Source: Tuctoria greenei
Taxonomy: Eukaryota > Streptophyta > Magnoliopsida > Poales > Poaceae
Assembly: GCA_036927565.1 (NCBI GenBank)
Contig: JAYESD010000001.1
Location: 288,435,560 to 288,499,559, forward strand
DNA length: 64,000 bases
Direction: 5' to 3'
Part shown: positions 1-11,200 of the stretch, in pieces
How the letters are laid out: every line of letters starts with the position of its first letter
Numbering within the stretch: the stretch's first letter is position 1
Translations under genes and position numbers: made by a program
Notes under the pieces: generated by a model
The model's input: the letters and a program-made list of their open reading frames with translations, nothing else
What the model was told of the DNA's origin: nothing
Databases searched by the model: none

Positions 1-216
1 GGACCTAGGCCTGCACGTCATGGATGCCGTGTTACGAGCCAATGATTTGGAGCCCGCTCGAATTTGCACGGTGCGCCCAAACGCCACTAGGGTGCTTTAA
101 AAAGGTACCTTTGTGGGTAATGGAGTTTCCTTTCTTCTGCATGTCCCAAGCATTTGAGCCTTCAACTCCCTCCTTGTGTGTCTGCCCATTCTTGAGGTTC
201 CCAACCCTTTGCTCCA

Positions 217-1341
217 ATGGACTCAGCTTTGCCTCCTTCCCGTATGGAGGATGTCTCACGCGTGAGGCGGCTTTTCGGCTTGGCGGACAAGGAACGACAG
301 TATCTGATCCGTCCCGGCTCCTTGCCACTGGAGTTGGGGGAGAAGGAGATCGTCTTCTTCCAGGCGTATGCATACTCCGGGTTCGTCCCTCCTATTTCCT
401 CCTTTCTGGTGACACTCTTGGATGTCCTTGGGCTCCAGCTCCATCATCTGTCACCGAACTCTCTGGTGGTGGCGGCGGTGTTCTCGCATTTCTGCGAGAT
501 GTTCGTCGGGTTGTGCCCATGCGTGTCGGTGTTCTGGCAGTTCTTCATGCTGAGGTGGACCGGGAAGAAGAACAAAGCCATCTTCCTCGGCGGCTTCTGC
601 TTCCAGTATCGGGGCAACAACCCCTTTAAGTACATTACTTCGCTCTCCTCGACGAAGTGGCCCGGCTGAAGGAGCGACTGGGTGGTCGTACATGCCGATG
701 CCCATGATCGTATGGTCCTGCCCACCAGCTGGCCGGCGATTAGGAAGGCGGCCTGGGAGGAATGCCCGGAGCTTGAGACGGTGTACACGCTGGTGATGGA
801 GAGGATTCGATTCCTAGCGGACCACAGCCTGTCGGAGTTGTCGGTGATGGCCGACTTCATTTGTCGTCGTCTGGCCCCTCTCCAGCATCATTGCCGCCCA
901 ACATGGATCTACTTCGGGCTCCAAGATGGTACCATGTTGCTGAGGGGTCGCGACATGGAGACAACCCCAGAGGAGGTGTTTGAAGCAATGTTCAAGGTGT
1001 GCGAAGACCTGGTATCAGGCAACGTCTTCAACCTTCCGCAGGCTTGCCCACCGCTTTGCACAGATTGGGACCTTTGGATGAAGGTTCTGAAGGAGGTGCC
1101 CAACTTGGACGCGATTGGTCTTGCGCCGCGGCAGGATGGCGATGAGAGTCGGGGCCTGGCCATCGTCGACTCTTCAGAGGAGTCCGCACCTTCTTCAGCC
1201 TCCAAAGCCTCCGGGGTAGAGGAGGTACCCGCTGCTGGGGGGAAAGGCAAGGCAATGGTCCCCAACGTAGGTAAGGGGAAGGCACCGGTCCCTGACGTAG
1301 GCAAAGGGAAGGCCCTGGTGGTCAAGTTTCTTGAAGGATAA
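217..1341 (+). pseudogene. Gypsy-type transposon protein (Transposase_28-like), N-terminal part
   Basis: The frame opened by the ATG at 217 encodes a segment with 'PPISSFLVTLLDVLGLQLHHLSPN' features, that is a conserved hydrophobic block followed by GLQLHHLSPNS and SHFCEMFVG. This is the signature of the plant 'putative gypsy type transposon' family (Transposase_28), usually found inside LTR elements and of unknown biochemical role. The frame is broken once, by TGA at 667-669 where relatives have Trp (WPG-stop-RSDW). It then runs on in the same frame to a TAA at 1339-1341 through a Lys/Gly/Val-rich tail (three GKGKA repeats). No catalytic motif is visible. It continues in other frames downstream. 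Family call is from memory of the motif; moderately sure. Confidence 0.6.
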
Positions 1342-1375
1342 ACGCCCTCGGTCGCCACTGAGGGCACTGCCATAG

Positions 1376-1782
1376 GTGGCCTTCGCTCCAAGTCAGCGTC
1401 CACCGGCGCGCCTCTCTTTAGTACCTGGCATCGGCGGTTCTTCGGTGGGAGGCCCGACCCATCAAGCGGCGGCTCCACCGTCATTGGCGGTCAGCACGTC
1501 ATCCAACATCCCCGTCGCCTGCGTGGTCCAGGGTGCCATAGGGGACTGCGGCAGCATCACACCTACGGAGCCTCAGGCAAAGAGGCCTCGAGCCGACATC
1601 ATCGGCAGCTCGGGAGGTGGCTCTATCAAAGTTTGTGGAAGAACACTGGCGCTGTGCGGCGGCACTACTGGTGGATTTGGCGAAGGTCTTGCCAGGATGG
1701 AATTGCCCATTACACCATTGCCAAGGCCCACGACTTCAGGGTCGCCGAAAGTGAAGGCTCGCTAGAGCTTTCGGGGACGTCG
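1376..1782 (+). pseudogene. Gypsy-type transposon protein, middle low-complexity part
   Basis: A Ser/Pro/Ala/Gly-rich reading frame lies in a different phase from the upstream part, implying at least one frameshift near 1340-1376. It carries the short basic PQAKRPRAD stretch typical of the hinge of this family. Around 1760-1782 the sensible frame changes again (SLELSGTS), just before a GT that begins a probable intron. No domain of known function is visible. Confidence 0.4.
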
Positions 1783-1861
1783 GTAAGGCATTCTTGCCAA
1801 CGTTTTCTCTATTTTCTCACCTGCCTGTGTTGATTAGTCAGGGCTTGATCTTCATTTGCAG
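1783..1861 (+). other. Probable intron in the gypsy-type gene
   Basis: The stretch begins GTAAGG, is T-rich (TTTTCTCTATTTTCTCACC) and ends TTCATTTGCAG followed by G. That gives a 79-base GT-AG intron of normal plant size. Removing it links SLELSGTS to VTSAVVRP, two segments that look like one protein. Inferred from sequence only; no transcript evidence. Confidence 0.5.
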
Positions 1862-3029
1862 GGTTACATCAGCTGTTGTGAGGCCCCTACCGCCGGGGGT
1901 AGTGCTCGGAAGTGCTTTGAAGGCGACCGAGGATGCTACGGCTGTGCTGGCAGGGCAACCTACCAAGCTTGTTCAGGGGAGTGCTGCTCCGGCGACTGTG
2001 CCCAGTGTGGGTAGTGAAGCATCTCTGGTTACATTTCTAGCTGTCGCGCCAGGGGCACCTCCGTACGTCGTGGCAGAGGCCATGTCAGAGCCGACTCCAG
2101 GGGCTGAGGGTCTGACCTCCAGGGCCGCTGATTCGGTAGGCAACTTTTTGAGCAGTGGTGGCCCTGCTGTGGGATCTTGCACCGCAAATCCTGCTCAGAC
2201 TCCAAAGGCAAGATCCCCAGTGCTGGTGGCCTCGCCTTCACCGCTACAGGAGGAAGGGGTCCCCGAGATGATCATCGGACGACCTTCTTCCCTAACTTCG
2301 GTGCAGATGGAGCGGCTTTCTAACATCATCATCTTGATGCAATCCAGCATCCTTTAGCTGCAATCCAACCTCCGCCGGGCGCAAGAGGCTCTTGCCACAG
2401 AGTGGTAGAAGTTGCATGTCAAGGGCGAGCGCCACCGAGGTTGGGAGGATCTCTTGAGTTCCATGATTTCCGAGGCAAAGGCAAGGTACCAGAAGGAGAG
2501 CAAGGAACTGGAGGTGAGGCACTGCTTGGAGAGGGCCTCAGACGCCTTGACCCAGAAGATTCTGGCCGACGCCAAGGCAGCCAATAACGCTGCTGACGCC
2601 CGCCTGCGCGCTCTTGCTGCCGGTCAAGAGGCCCTGAGTCTTCAGGAAGCCGACGTTGACAAGAGGGAGGCTCCTATCGCCGAACAAGAGGTGGCAGTGC
2701 AGGTGATGATGGCCCGGGCTAAGGCCGATCGGGAAAGATTGCAGTCCCACCTCGAAGACCTTGAGCTTCGGGAGAGTAATTTGGCGCAGGACTGGGCGCA
2801 ACACCTAGCTGAGCATCAGGAACTCCTCCTGCACAATCTTGACGTTCAAGCCCCAAAGCAGGCAGTAGAGCGTCGCGGTTGGGAGCTTGATCTGCGGGAG
2901 CATCAGCTAGCTCAGCGTCTGGAAGCCGAGGGTAGGGCGGCGGCGGAGACGGTAGCATCCCATGTCTTGGTGTGCTACCGGAGCTGGTACCCTGATCTGC
3001 CACTAGAGCAAGTTTTTGAAGGCCCTTGA
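1862..3029 (+). pseudogene. Gypsy-type transposon protein, C-terminal coiled coil
   Basis: One frame runs from the probable splice acceptor to TGA at 3027-3029, interrupted only by TAG at 2355-2357 and TAG at 2406-2408. Both sit where CAG (Gln) would fit. The part after 2412 is rich in Ala, Glu, Gln, Arg and Leu in a heptad-like pattern (for example LEDLELRESNLAQDWAQHL), so a long coiled coil is expected. It ends with VASHVLVCYRSW and a short acidic tail. Such coiled coils are typical of Transposase_28-like proteins in grass Gypsy elements. It is a non-functional relic as it stands. Confidence 0.55.
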
Positions 3030-3400
3030 GGAACGCGAGGTGACAGTAGTGGCGGAGGTTTAGGAAGCTGCCCAACATGTCGTAGCGGAGTTCAGTCGGG
3101 GCTCAGGATGGTAGATTGTTTTTTGTATTAGTGGTTCACCCTCCCTCGTAAAGAATTCCTTAATGAATCCGAACTTGTGTTTGGCTTCTTGCATTGTCTC
3201 TGTGCTTTTCAACTGTTGCTCTAAGTCCTTAGCTACATAGCGATTTGCAGAACCTTTGTTGAGCTCGTTGGCTTCTCATGACCAGCAAATTGCACAATTG
3301 ACATGGCCGAAGTGTCGTCTGTTGATTTTCTGGATGTGGATCCCCTTAAAGGCCCCTTGGTAGATGTGGTTAGTTGGCTAAGCACATCTACTACTTGATC
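3030..3400. other. Unassigned repeat-derived sequence
   Basis: This lies between the coiled-coil relic and the truncated LTR of Sirevirus A. On the minus strand, about 3080-3285 reads without stops as a Gln/Lys/Glu-rich, coiled-coil-like peptide (starting EANELNKGSANRYVAKD). I cannot assign it. The breakpoint with the LTR is near 3401, where similarity to the other LTR of A stops. Confidence 0.3.
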
Positions 3401-4094
3401 GTCCATTTTTGTCTTTGGAAATGTTCGGACTAGTCTGACACATATCAGACTAGTCCGTTGGTGGTGAAACCCTTAGTGAATTGGGGACAAGTTCGCACTT
3501 GGAGGACTTTTCCAATTTTAGTCAGAAGGTTTTTGGGACTAATCCGGGCATATATCGGACTTGTCTGATTGGGGTCAGAAGGATATCGTACTAGTCTATT
3601 GCGATATCAGACTTGTCCGATTTCGTGCATAATTGTGAAGTGTTGAGGACTAGTGTGCAGTGGGGAGGACTGGTCTGATCTTAGTCAGAAAGATATCGGA
3701 CTAGTCCGTGGTGATATCAGACTAGTCCGGTCTGTGTAAACCTGTACTGTGCAGACAAGTCCGCACTGGGAGGACTTGTCCGATTTTGAATAGAGAAATA
3801 TCAGACTAGTCCGGGGTATATCGGACTAGTCCGGACCTGTATGAATTTGTGTAGTGAGAGTGATTAAAATTAGCTTGAGCTCTTGGGGTGTGTTTCTCCT
3901 ACACACTCCATACACCAAGATTCTTCTATTCATTTCTTGAGCTTTTCCAACTTGATTTCTCACTCTCCTTTCCTTTTTTACGCTTTCTCCATGTTTTCAT
4001 TAAAACCTGCGCTCATCTCAACTATTTGGTTAGGATCTCATTTGTTTGTCATAAATTAACCAAAACCCACAAGGGATGCCTAGATGCACTTTCA
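3401..4094 (-). repeat. Truncated 3' LTR of Sirevirus A
   Basis: It matches 45863-46510 of the full LTR, ending at the same TGAA (minus strand) that follows the PPT. The match stops at about 3401, so the R/U5 side, including the TATA box region, is missing. It includes an array of CGGACWWGTCCG-like palindromes (about 3425-3836) and the pyrimidine-rich U3 start. Confidence 0.85.
3425..3836. repeat. Palindrome array CGGACWWGTCCG (LTR of A)
   Basis: Repeated copies of CGGACTAGTCCG, CGGACTTGTCCG and one- or two-base variants, spaced about 20-40 bases apart. Two CGGAC half sites face each other across a two-base AT centre. The homologous array in the other LTR is at 45760-46245. Confidence 0.85.
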
Positions 4095-4110
4095 ATCTCC
4101 CCCTTTTTGG
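4095..4110 (-). other. Polypurine tract of Sirevirus A
   Basis: Reads AAAAAGGGGGAGA on the minus strand, directly before the TGAA start of the 3' LTR. This is the expected position of the plus-strand primer for reverse transcription. A second purine tract of the same kind (AAAGGGGGAGAGA on minus) lies at about 4525-4538. Confidence 0.8.
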
Positions 4111-4623
4111 TGATTGATGACAACTAATTGAGATTTCACAAATATGATAAAAAATTAGAATTTTCATAAAGTGTGCACATATGTGTTTGGAACAAATTAA
4201 TCATGACAACATAAGGCATATGTGCACTCTTTATGGTGGGGTGCAAAACTAAGTGTGTGTGAGCAATAATTGTGATGAGAATGAAACAATTGACATAATT
4301 ACCTCAACATCAAGCATATATGTCAATTTTAGAGCATAAGCACATATTATAGTAAATCATCATCACAGATTTCATAAATATAATTTAGAGGCATAAGCAT
4401 AGTCATAGCACCACATCGCATGTCCAATAGAATAAGAGAGCATAGAGTTTTACAACCCAAAATAAACACGAATAGAGCTCTCCTCTCGCAACCTACAGCT
4501 AGGATCTAGTGGCTCCCACTCAATCTCTCCCCCTTTGGCATCGAGCCACCAAAAAAGAGGGAGAGGAGGGATCTAGATGACTCATTCCTCACTATCGGTC
4601 CTCTCATCGTCTTCATCTTCGGG
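4111..4623 (-). other. 3' untranslated spacer of Sirevirus A
   Basis: AT-rich spacer between the downstream ORF and the PPT. No reading frame is supported. The only structure I see is the second PPT-like tract near 4525-4538. Confidence 0.5.
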
Positions 4624-5417
4624 CTACGGAGGAGGAGGAGGAGCGGATCCACTCGAAGTGCCCCCAATGTCAAAGTAAGCAAGCTCGGAGGGAGTCAAAG
4701 GTCCAATCTCAGTGAAGTCAGATGTGGATTCATCCAAGATAATTTCAGATCTGATGGGCTCAATCTCCAGCTTCTGATAGATTTGCTTGACATTTTGCTT
4801 TATATATCTCATGTCATCCTTCCTTGCCTTGTTCAGCTTATGTATTTTCACATCGGCTTTCTTGCATGAGCCAAAGATGGCAGCCAAGTATTTCAATATT
4901 CCACTAGGAGACTCTTTTTGAGGAGGGGCCCTAGTGGTGGGAGCAGTCCTTGTATCTCCTTGAGCTCTCCTCGGAGCCTCTTCACTGGACACTGGAGATG
5001 GAGCAGCTAGGAGAGTAGCTTGGGTAGGCTTCTGAGGCCTCAGAGGAGTGTGCTCCACATCCTTCACGAACTTGATCCCTGTGACTTTCTCAATCATAAA
5101 CATCAAGTAAGGTGCATAGCCACAAGATCTGTTCGGTGTGCAGGAGATGTTCACCATGTCATTCCAAATGTAGTCAAAAACATCAAACTTCATGCTTCTT
5201 ATTCTCACCTTCATCAGTGTCCTTAAGTATCTTTGGACACTTCGTGCATCTCCATCTTTTGGAGCTATGGTCTTCCTCAGCACCCTGTTGAGAACCATGA
5301 AGAAGGGCTTCATGTTCTTGGTCGATGGAGGGTTGTACTTCAGACTAGTATCATAAAAGAACTCCATCTTATCCTTCCACAAGACACCAATGTTGTGGAT
5401 AGTTAGCTCATTCTTGC
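4624..5417 (-). pseudogene. ORF downstream of pol in Sirevirus A, C-terminal part ('env-like' position)
   Basis: Open on the minus strand from the target duplication at 5413-5417 to the stop at 4624. The first half has LWKDKMEFFYD, FFMVLNRVLRKT and SCGYAPYLMFMIEKVTG, which resemble the 'plant transposon protein' segment seen in retroelement ORFs. The second half is Pro/Ser/Thr-rich, then Lys-rich with a possible coiled coil, ending in a PPPPP tail. No signal peptide or membrane segment is visible, so an envelope function is not supported. Frame continuity with the part at 15806-16531 is kept once the 5-bp duplication is counted once. Confidence 0.65.
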
Positions 5418-6032
5418 TGTAGGATCGAAGAGCACGTGAAAAGCTACCAGAGGGGGGGGGGGGTGAATGGTAGATTTAAAAATCTTACGCAGCGGAAACA
5501 ATTAAACCCCAAACCCTTCGGCAGAAAAACAATCTGTTGAAGAAATCGTGTGTGAGACTAATCTAAACGTGTTTCACTGTGACAAAAGTGATAGATATCA
5601 TAGAGAATCAGGTCATGAAGACAACACAGAAAGAATCACTCAAATCCGTCGAGGAAAACTCAAGTTATGATCAAAAGATCAAACAAAGGTCAATCTGCCC
5701 TACCCGAGAAAAACAGTTCTGGAACGCTGCAAAGAAACTCGTGTATATCATAGACCGTAAATCCAATGACTGTGAAATTTTAATATATGATAGATAATCA
5801 AGTTTTGAAGACAACCCAAGAAGAATCACGTCAATTGGATCAGTAAAACTCGAGTTATGATAAAACCACCGATGAAAGGTAGTGCTGTCCAGAAACTCGA
5901 CGAGTAAAACTTGTCTGGAACAAGTCGGACGAACAAGGCACAAAAGTTCCTTCAGACTACGAATTTTATTCAATAGAACACAAGAGGAACAGCCCCAAAG
6001 TCGTCTCTCACGAGCTTTGGCCTTCCCTTGCT

Positions 6033-6039
6033 TATATAA
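6033..6039 (-). promoter_or_regulatory. TATA box, 3' LTR of B
   Basis: TTATATAA on the minus strand (GGTTATATAAGC context), conserved at 14530-14537 in the other LTR. It lies downstream (on minus) of the CGGAGCT cluster, the expected U3 layout. Confidence 0.65.
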
Positions 6040-6794
6040 CCAGCCCTTAGGCCAACCCAATCTCAACTAGGACTCCAATCCTAATCCGATCACAATCGGA
6101 GCTTTCCACAACTGCTCAAGATTCTTCTATACGCAGATAGAAGCAATATTAAGACTTCCAAACACCTTAGGAACGTATCCCACATTCCTAAACAACTCAA
6201 TTTAGTGACACACACGAAATCCTAACATAACCAACTCGATATTTCCATATCGAGCCATAACCGACTCTGCCGCAGCCAAAGTCTTCAACCGATACGATCC
6301 GATCCTTCCGATCAGATCTTCCTTCCATAATCCGTCTCTAGAAGCATATTGCCACGTCATGCACCGCATGCATACGTGCGAACACCTTCCTTCGACCTTC
6401 ATATGCACTGCCCTTGATTCAATCATCCTGCGCGACCTCCTGACCCGCTCAACCACAGTTCCTCCCGAACTTGGTTGTTGGAACCTCATCTCCTCCTGAG
6501 ACTAGTCCAATGGATCCTGTCACCAGCCATTACTTGAACTCAAGCAACACCTGCACATGAACAGACAAACAATCCATACGAGCCCAAGTCCTCGACTTGA
6601 CTCAACGTTAGTTCCGAACACAACACCTTACGTGAGAACCTCACATAAGCATGTTGCAAAACTACAGTAGAAACGTTATCAACCGTATTCAACCAAAACG
6701 CACCAAAAACATAGCAAATGAATACTAAGTAATCTTTCCAATCATGTAGAGCAAGTACGAAACAGTGCAAATGAAAAACAGAAGCACTTTGGTC

Positions 6795-7215
6795 AAGTTC
6801 CGGACCTTGCCAGAGCAACCCGGAGCTTGAGCCGGAGCTAACAAGAGCTAGTAGAACCTAGCGCCGGAGCTTACCAAAACTAGTAGATCCTGGATCCGGA
6901 GCTTACCAAAACTAGTAGATCCTGGATCCGGAGCTTACCAAAACTAGTAGATCCTAGATCCGGAGCTTACCAAAACTAGTCGGAACTAGTCAACCCTAAA
7001 ACCAGAGCTAGACAAAGTACGTCGGAGCTTAGCAAAAACATGTCGGAGCTATCAAATATATGTCAGAGCTAACAAAGACATGCCGGAGCTAACCAAAGCT
7101 AGTCGGACCTTAGCAAGAAGTCGGACCTAGCATCTAACGTAGCCGGAGCTACCCAAATCAAGTCGGACCTATCGTCGGACCTTGCTGTAGCTCGGAGCTA
7201 GAGTCGGACCTTGAT
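6795..7215. repeat. CGGAGCT / CGGACCT motif cluster, 3' LTR of B
   Basis: More than fifteen copies of CCGGAGCT, TCGGAGCT or TCGGACCT lie within about 420 bases, all in the same orientation on the plus strand, with variable spacers. The other LTR carries the same cluster at about 15297-15712. Unlike the CGGACWWGTCCG arrays, the unit is not a full palindrome. Confidence 0.85.
6864..6980. repeat. 32-bp tandem repeat, 3.6 copies, 3' LTR of B
   Basis: The unit begins CCGGAGCTTACCAAAACTAG and repeats at 6864, 6896 and 6928, with a partial copy at 6960. The copies are nearly identical. The same copy number is present in the other LTR (15362-15478). Confidence 0.9.
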
Positions 7216-7307
7216 AAAAAGGTGTTTTGGTGATATTTAAAACTTTTATCATCAAAGCCAAGTATATTCACTACAAGCCAATGTATTCAGCACATATAGG
7301 TCTTATA

Positions 7308-8219
7308 ATTTCCCCCTTGATGAATGCATTGGCAACACCATTTAAAATCCGAACATTGGCTTATTTTCAATAAAAGTTTTGAAAATAATTTCTCCCCATT
7401 TGTAAATCAAAAGTAAAAAGAGAAGAAAATGAAAATCTCTCCCCCTTTTGAAAATGAAAATCTCTCCCCCTTTATTATCTCTCCTTATACCCATATTTTC
7501 TTTCTCTTCATGCTTATCTCTCCCCCTTTGACAATGTATTCAGCAAGTCATGAGCATATAAACAAATTTTCTCTCCAACTTGAGTTGTTATGAGCATATT
7601 ATAACATATACATACAAACAAAGCTCATCCAAGTCATACTATCAAGTAACTTACACTATCACATCAATGAGATACATAAAGTAGTGTAAGCCATGCTAGA
7701 GATCAAGTGTGATTTTCAATTTTAGCAGGTCATGATCTCACAAACTCAACTATTCCAAACCTGAAAGCATGACACTTGTTGCTGCATTTTATTATTTTTC
7801 AAAGCATAAATCTAGATCATATGATATTAGCAAGAGATTATATGCGCATCTGCCTTATTCTAACCAACCAGGCCAAGCCTATGTCATTTGACAATCAGAA
7901 GCTTAAGGACATGGTTTTAGTCATACACAACTTCTTCCAAGTTCATATCTAAGTGCAATGACAAGCCATCTCAAAAGAAGAAGTGCGATGCATGCATATT
8001 CTCTTGATCTTTTCTCAATTTATATTTGTTCATAAAAACTCAACATGTGAGTTGATTACTTGATTAATTTTTAATGATTAAAAGCATTTGTGAGCATGCA
8101 ACAAGTTCAAAACAGCAAGAAAGTTTGACCATGACCAGGTTTAGTGTAAGTAATTATTCCAATTACTAGACATGGCAAAAACTACAAAATGTATAACACG
8201 AGTAATGTAGTAAAAACAT
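7308..8219 (-). other. PPT and 3' spacer of Sirevirus B with several PPT-like tracts
   Basis: The functional PPT position is 7308-7319 (AAGGGGGAAAT on minus), abutting the LTR. Further purine tracts of the form AAAGGGGGAGAGA occur near 7438-7450, 7463-7476 and 7526-7539, with a weaker one near 7391. The rest is AT-rich non-coding sequence. Repeated PPT copies are, as I recall, a reported feature of Sireviruses. Confidence 0.75.
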
Positions 8220-11200
8220 TCAGCATGTAAAAGGAATCACAAAGTCATATATGTATGAAATACTATGCTCATATTGTTTTAATTTCAGATTCACACATAG
8301 ACTTCCCAAGTTTAAAAAACTCCCCCTCAATTTAAGCCATGAGGGTGCATAACCCCTATTTTCACTACGAATGAAACAAAAACGAGTGAAATCCAAAGGT
8401 TTTGTAAAAATGTTAGCCAATTGATGTTCGGTATCTACATGGTGAAGCACAATGTTTCCTTTTTCAACATTATCATGGAGAAAGTGATACCTAATATCAA
8501 TGTGCTTAGTTCTAGAATGTTGCACGGGGTTTTTGGCAATGCAAATAGCACTAGTGTTATCACAAAATAGTGGAACACTATCTAGATCAACCCCATAGTC
8601 CTTAAGTGTTTGAACAATCCAAAGAATTTGTGAGCAAGCACTAGCAGCAGCTACATATTCAGATTCGGCTGTGGATTGTGCAACTGAATTCTGTTTTCTA
8701 GAGGACCAAGCAACAAGAGAATTACCAAGCAAATGACAAGCACCGGAAGTACTTTTCCTATCAATCCTACAACCCCCAAAATCAGCATCCGAAAAAGCTT
8801 TCAAAGTAACAGTTGAGGAAGAAGGAAGAAAAATGCCAAATTCTTGGGTTCCATGTAAGTACCTGAGAATCCTTTTGACGGCTTGACGATGTGAAACACA
8901 TGGGGAAGCTTGAAACCGTGCACAAAGACATACGCTGAATTGTATGTCCATCCTTGATGTCGTGAGGTACAAAAGTGATCCGATCATACTTCTATATTCT
9001 TTTTGATCCACGGATTCACCATCTTCATCAAGTTCTAGTGTTGTTGCTGTTCCCATTGGTGTCCGAAGAGGCTTGCTTTTGTCCATGTTGAAGCGCCTTA
9101 GGAGATCTTTGGTATACTTCGTTTGATGCACAAAGGTACCCTCCTTGGTTTGCTTGATTTGCAGCCCCCAAAAGTAAGTGAGTTCACCCATCATACTCAT
9201 TTCGAATTCGGAACTCATCATTGCTGAAAACTTGGACACAAGATCATGAGAAGCACAACCAAAGATAATATCATCCACATACACTTGAACGAATAATGAG
9301 TGATTGCCATGCTTTAGTACAAAAAGAGTTTTATCAACCTTGCCCATGGTAAACCCTTTTTCAAGTAAGAATGTTTTTAACCTATCATACCATGCCCTAG
9401 GGGCTTGTTTGAGACCGTATAAGGCTTTGGACAGTTTGTAAACATGATTAGGAAAATCTGGATTTTCAAAACCTGGTGGTTGTTTGACATAAACCTCCTC
9501 ATCTATGTAGCCATTAAGAAAAGCACTTTTAACATCCATTTGATATAGCTTAAAACCTTTAGATGCTGCAAAAGCTAACAAAATTCTTATGGCTTCTAAT
9601 CTAGCGACAGGAGCAAAAGTTTCATCGAAATCTAGACCTTCAACTTGAGTGAAACCTTGAGCAACCAACCTAGCCTTATTCCTAACCACAACCCCATCCT
9701 CACTTTGTTTATTTTTAAATACCCATTTAGTTCCAATTAAAGTGTGATCTTGAGGTGGAGGTACAAGTTTCCAAACATTATTTCTTTCAAAATTTTCTAA
9801 CTCTTCTTGCATGGCAATAATCCAAGATTCATTAGTGAGTGCGTGTGATATATCTTTGGGTTCAAAAGAAGCAACAAAAGCAGAATGAGCATGAGAGTTT
9901 GGATCGCAAAACCTGGACCGTGTGACTCGTTCATGCAAGCTTCCAATCATCTGTTGTGGGGGATGATCTTTGAAAAAACGTAGGGGAACAGATGTCTCAC
10001 AAGCTTCTTCTTCATTAGGTTCATTGTAGATTGATGAGCTTGTGACTCGTGGACGATCAGGACCAGCATAGGTGATAGTCGGAGCTTGTTTAATGTTCGG
10101 AGCTGGACACGTGTCAACTCCGGAACTACTAGGCAGTATCACCGGCTCTTCTTCATCTTCGAAAATACCCTCCACCTGAGGATAAGGATCTGGTCCTACA
10201 ATACCGGAGCTAGTACCTGGGCTAGCTTCATCAAAAGACACTTCACAAGTCTCCACAATTTTGTTAGTGTCAAGTAAAAGCACACGGTAGCCTCTAGTAT
10301 GAGATGGATAATCAAGAAACATGCCATCAATGGATCTAGGTTCAAATTTATCAAGATTACCATGTTTCTTAACAAAGCATTTGCAACCAAAGACCCGAAA
10401 GTGTGTAACACTAGGCCTATGTCCAAACCGGAGCTCATATGGTGTTTTACCTAGCTTAGCACGCAAGAAAACACGATTTGAGACATAACAAGCGGTTGCT
10501 AACGCATCAGCCCAAAATTTCCTAGGAGTATGATATTCATCAAGCATAGTCCTAGCCATCTCAACTAAGGTTCTGTTCTTTCTTTCTACAACACCGTTTT
10601 GTTGAGGTACATATGGTGAAGAAAATTGATGATCTATTCTATTTTCAGCACAAAAGTGATCAAAATATTGATTTTTAAATTCAGTTCCATTATCACTTCT
10701 AATTGCTTTTAATGATCCTGGGTGATCAATTGATAATCTAAGAAATAAAGTTCTAAAGTGACTAAAAACTTCATTCTTAGACGCCATAAAATACACCCAA
10801 GAATATCTAGAATAATCATCAACAATAACAAGAGCATACCATTTACCTCCGAAGGATTGAACACGTGAAGGTCCTACGGTGTCAAGATGCAAAAGTTGAC
10901 ATGGTTCAGTTGTCATGATCATTGTGAGACGAGTATGTGAACCTGCAACCATCTTAGCATGTCTACAAGAAGAGCACACAATTTCTTTGTCCCCTTTAAG
11001 CTTAGGCAGCCCACGTATGCAATCAAGAGCACTAACACGCATTAGGTGATTAAAGCCTACGTGACCAAGTCTACGATGCCAAAAATATAAGTCCTTCGAA
11101 TCATTAGCAACTAGATACCTATGCTTAGAGGAAGACATGTCAAAATCAGCTTTAAAAACTCTTCCAAACCGAGACATGTTAAAAATAAGCTCACTATTTG

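Larger units (their letters stand above)
5418..7307 (-). repeat. 3' LTR of Sirevirus B
   Basis: Plus-strand ends are TG...TA (the final C has become T). It matches 13952-15805 almost throughout. It contains a G homopolymer at about 5452-5462 that is shorter in the other LTR, a TATA box, and in U3 a 32-bp tandem repeat and a CGGAGCT/CGGACCT cluster. Confidence 0.95.

Noticed and set aside
32..373. Open frames on the opposite strand of the gypsy-type gene
   Set aside because: Shadow frames of a GC-rich coding relic, with no recognisable motif.
217..3029. Active host gene
   Set aside because: Nonsense codons and frame changes, and similarity to a transposon-associated family.
4624..5417. True envelope glycoprotein
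   Set aside because: No signal peptide, membrane segment or cysteine pattern; only the position resembles an envelope gene.
5452..5462. Poly-G runs here and at 33057-33068
   Set aside because: Simple homopolymers whose length differs between LTR pairs; may be assembly-sensitive.
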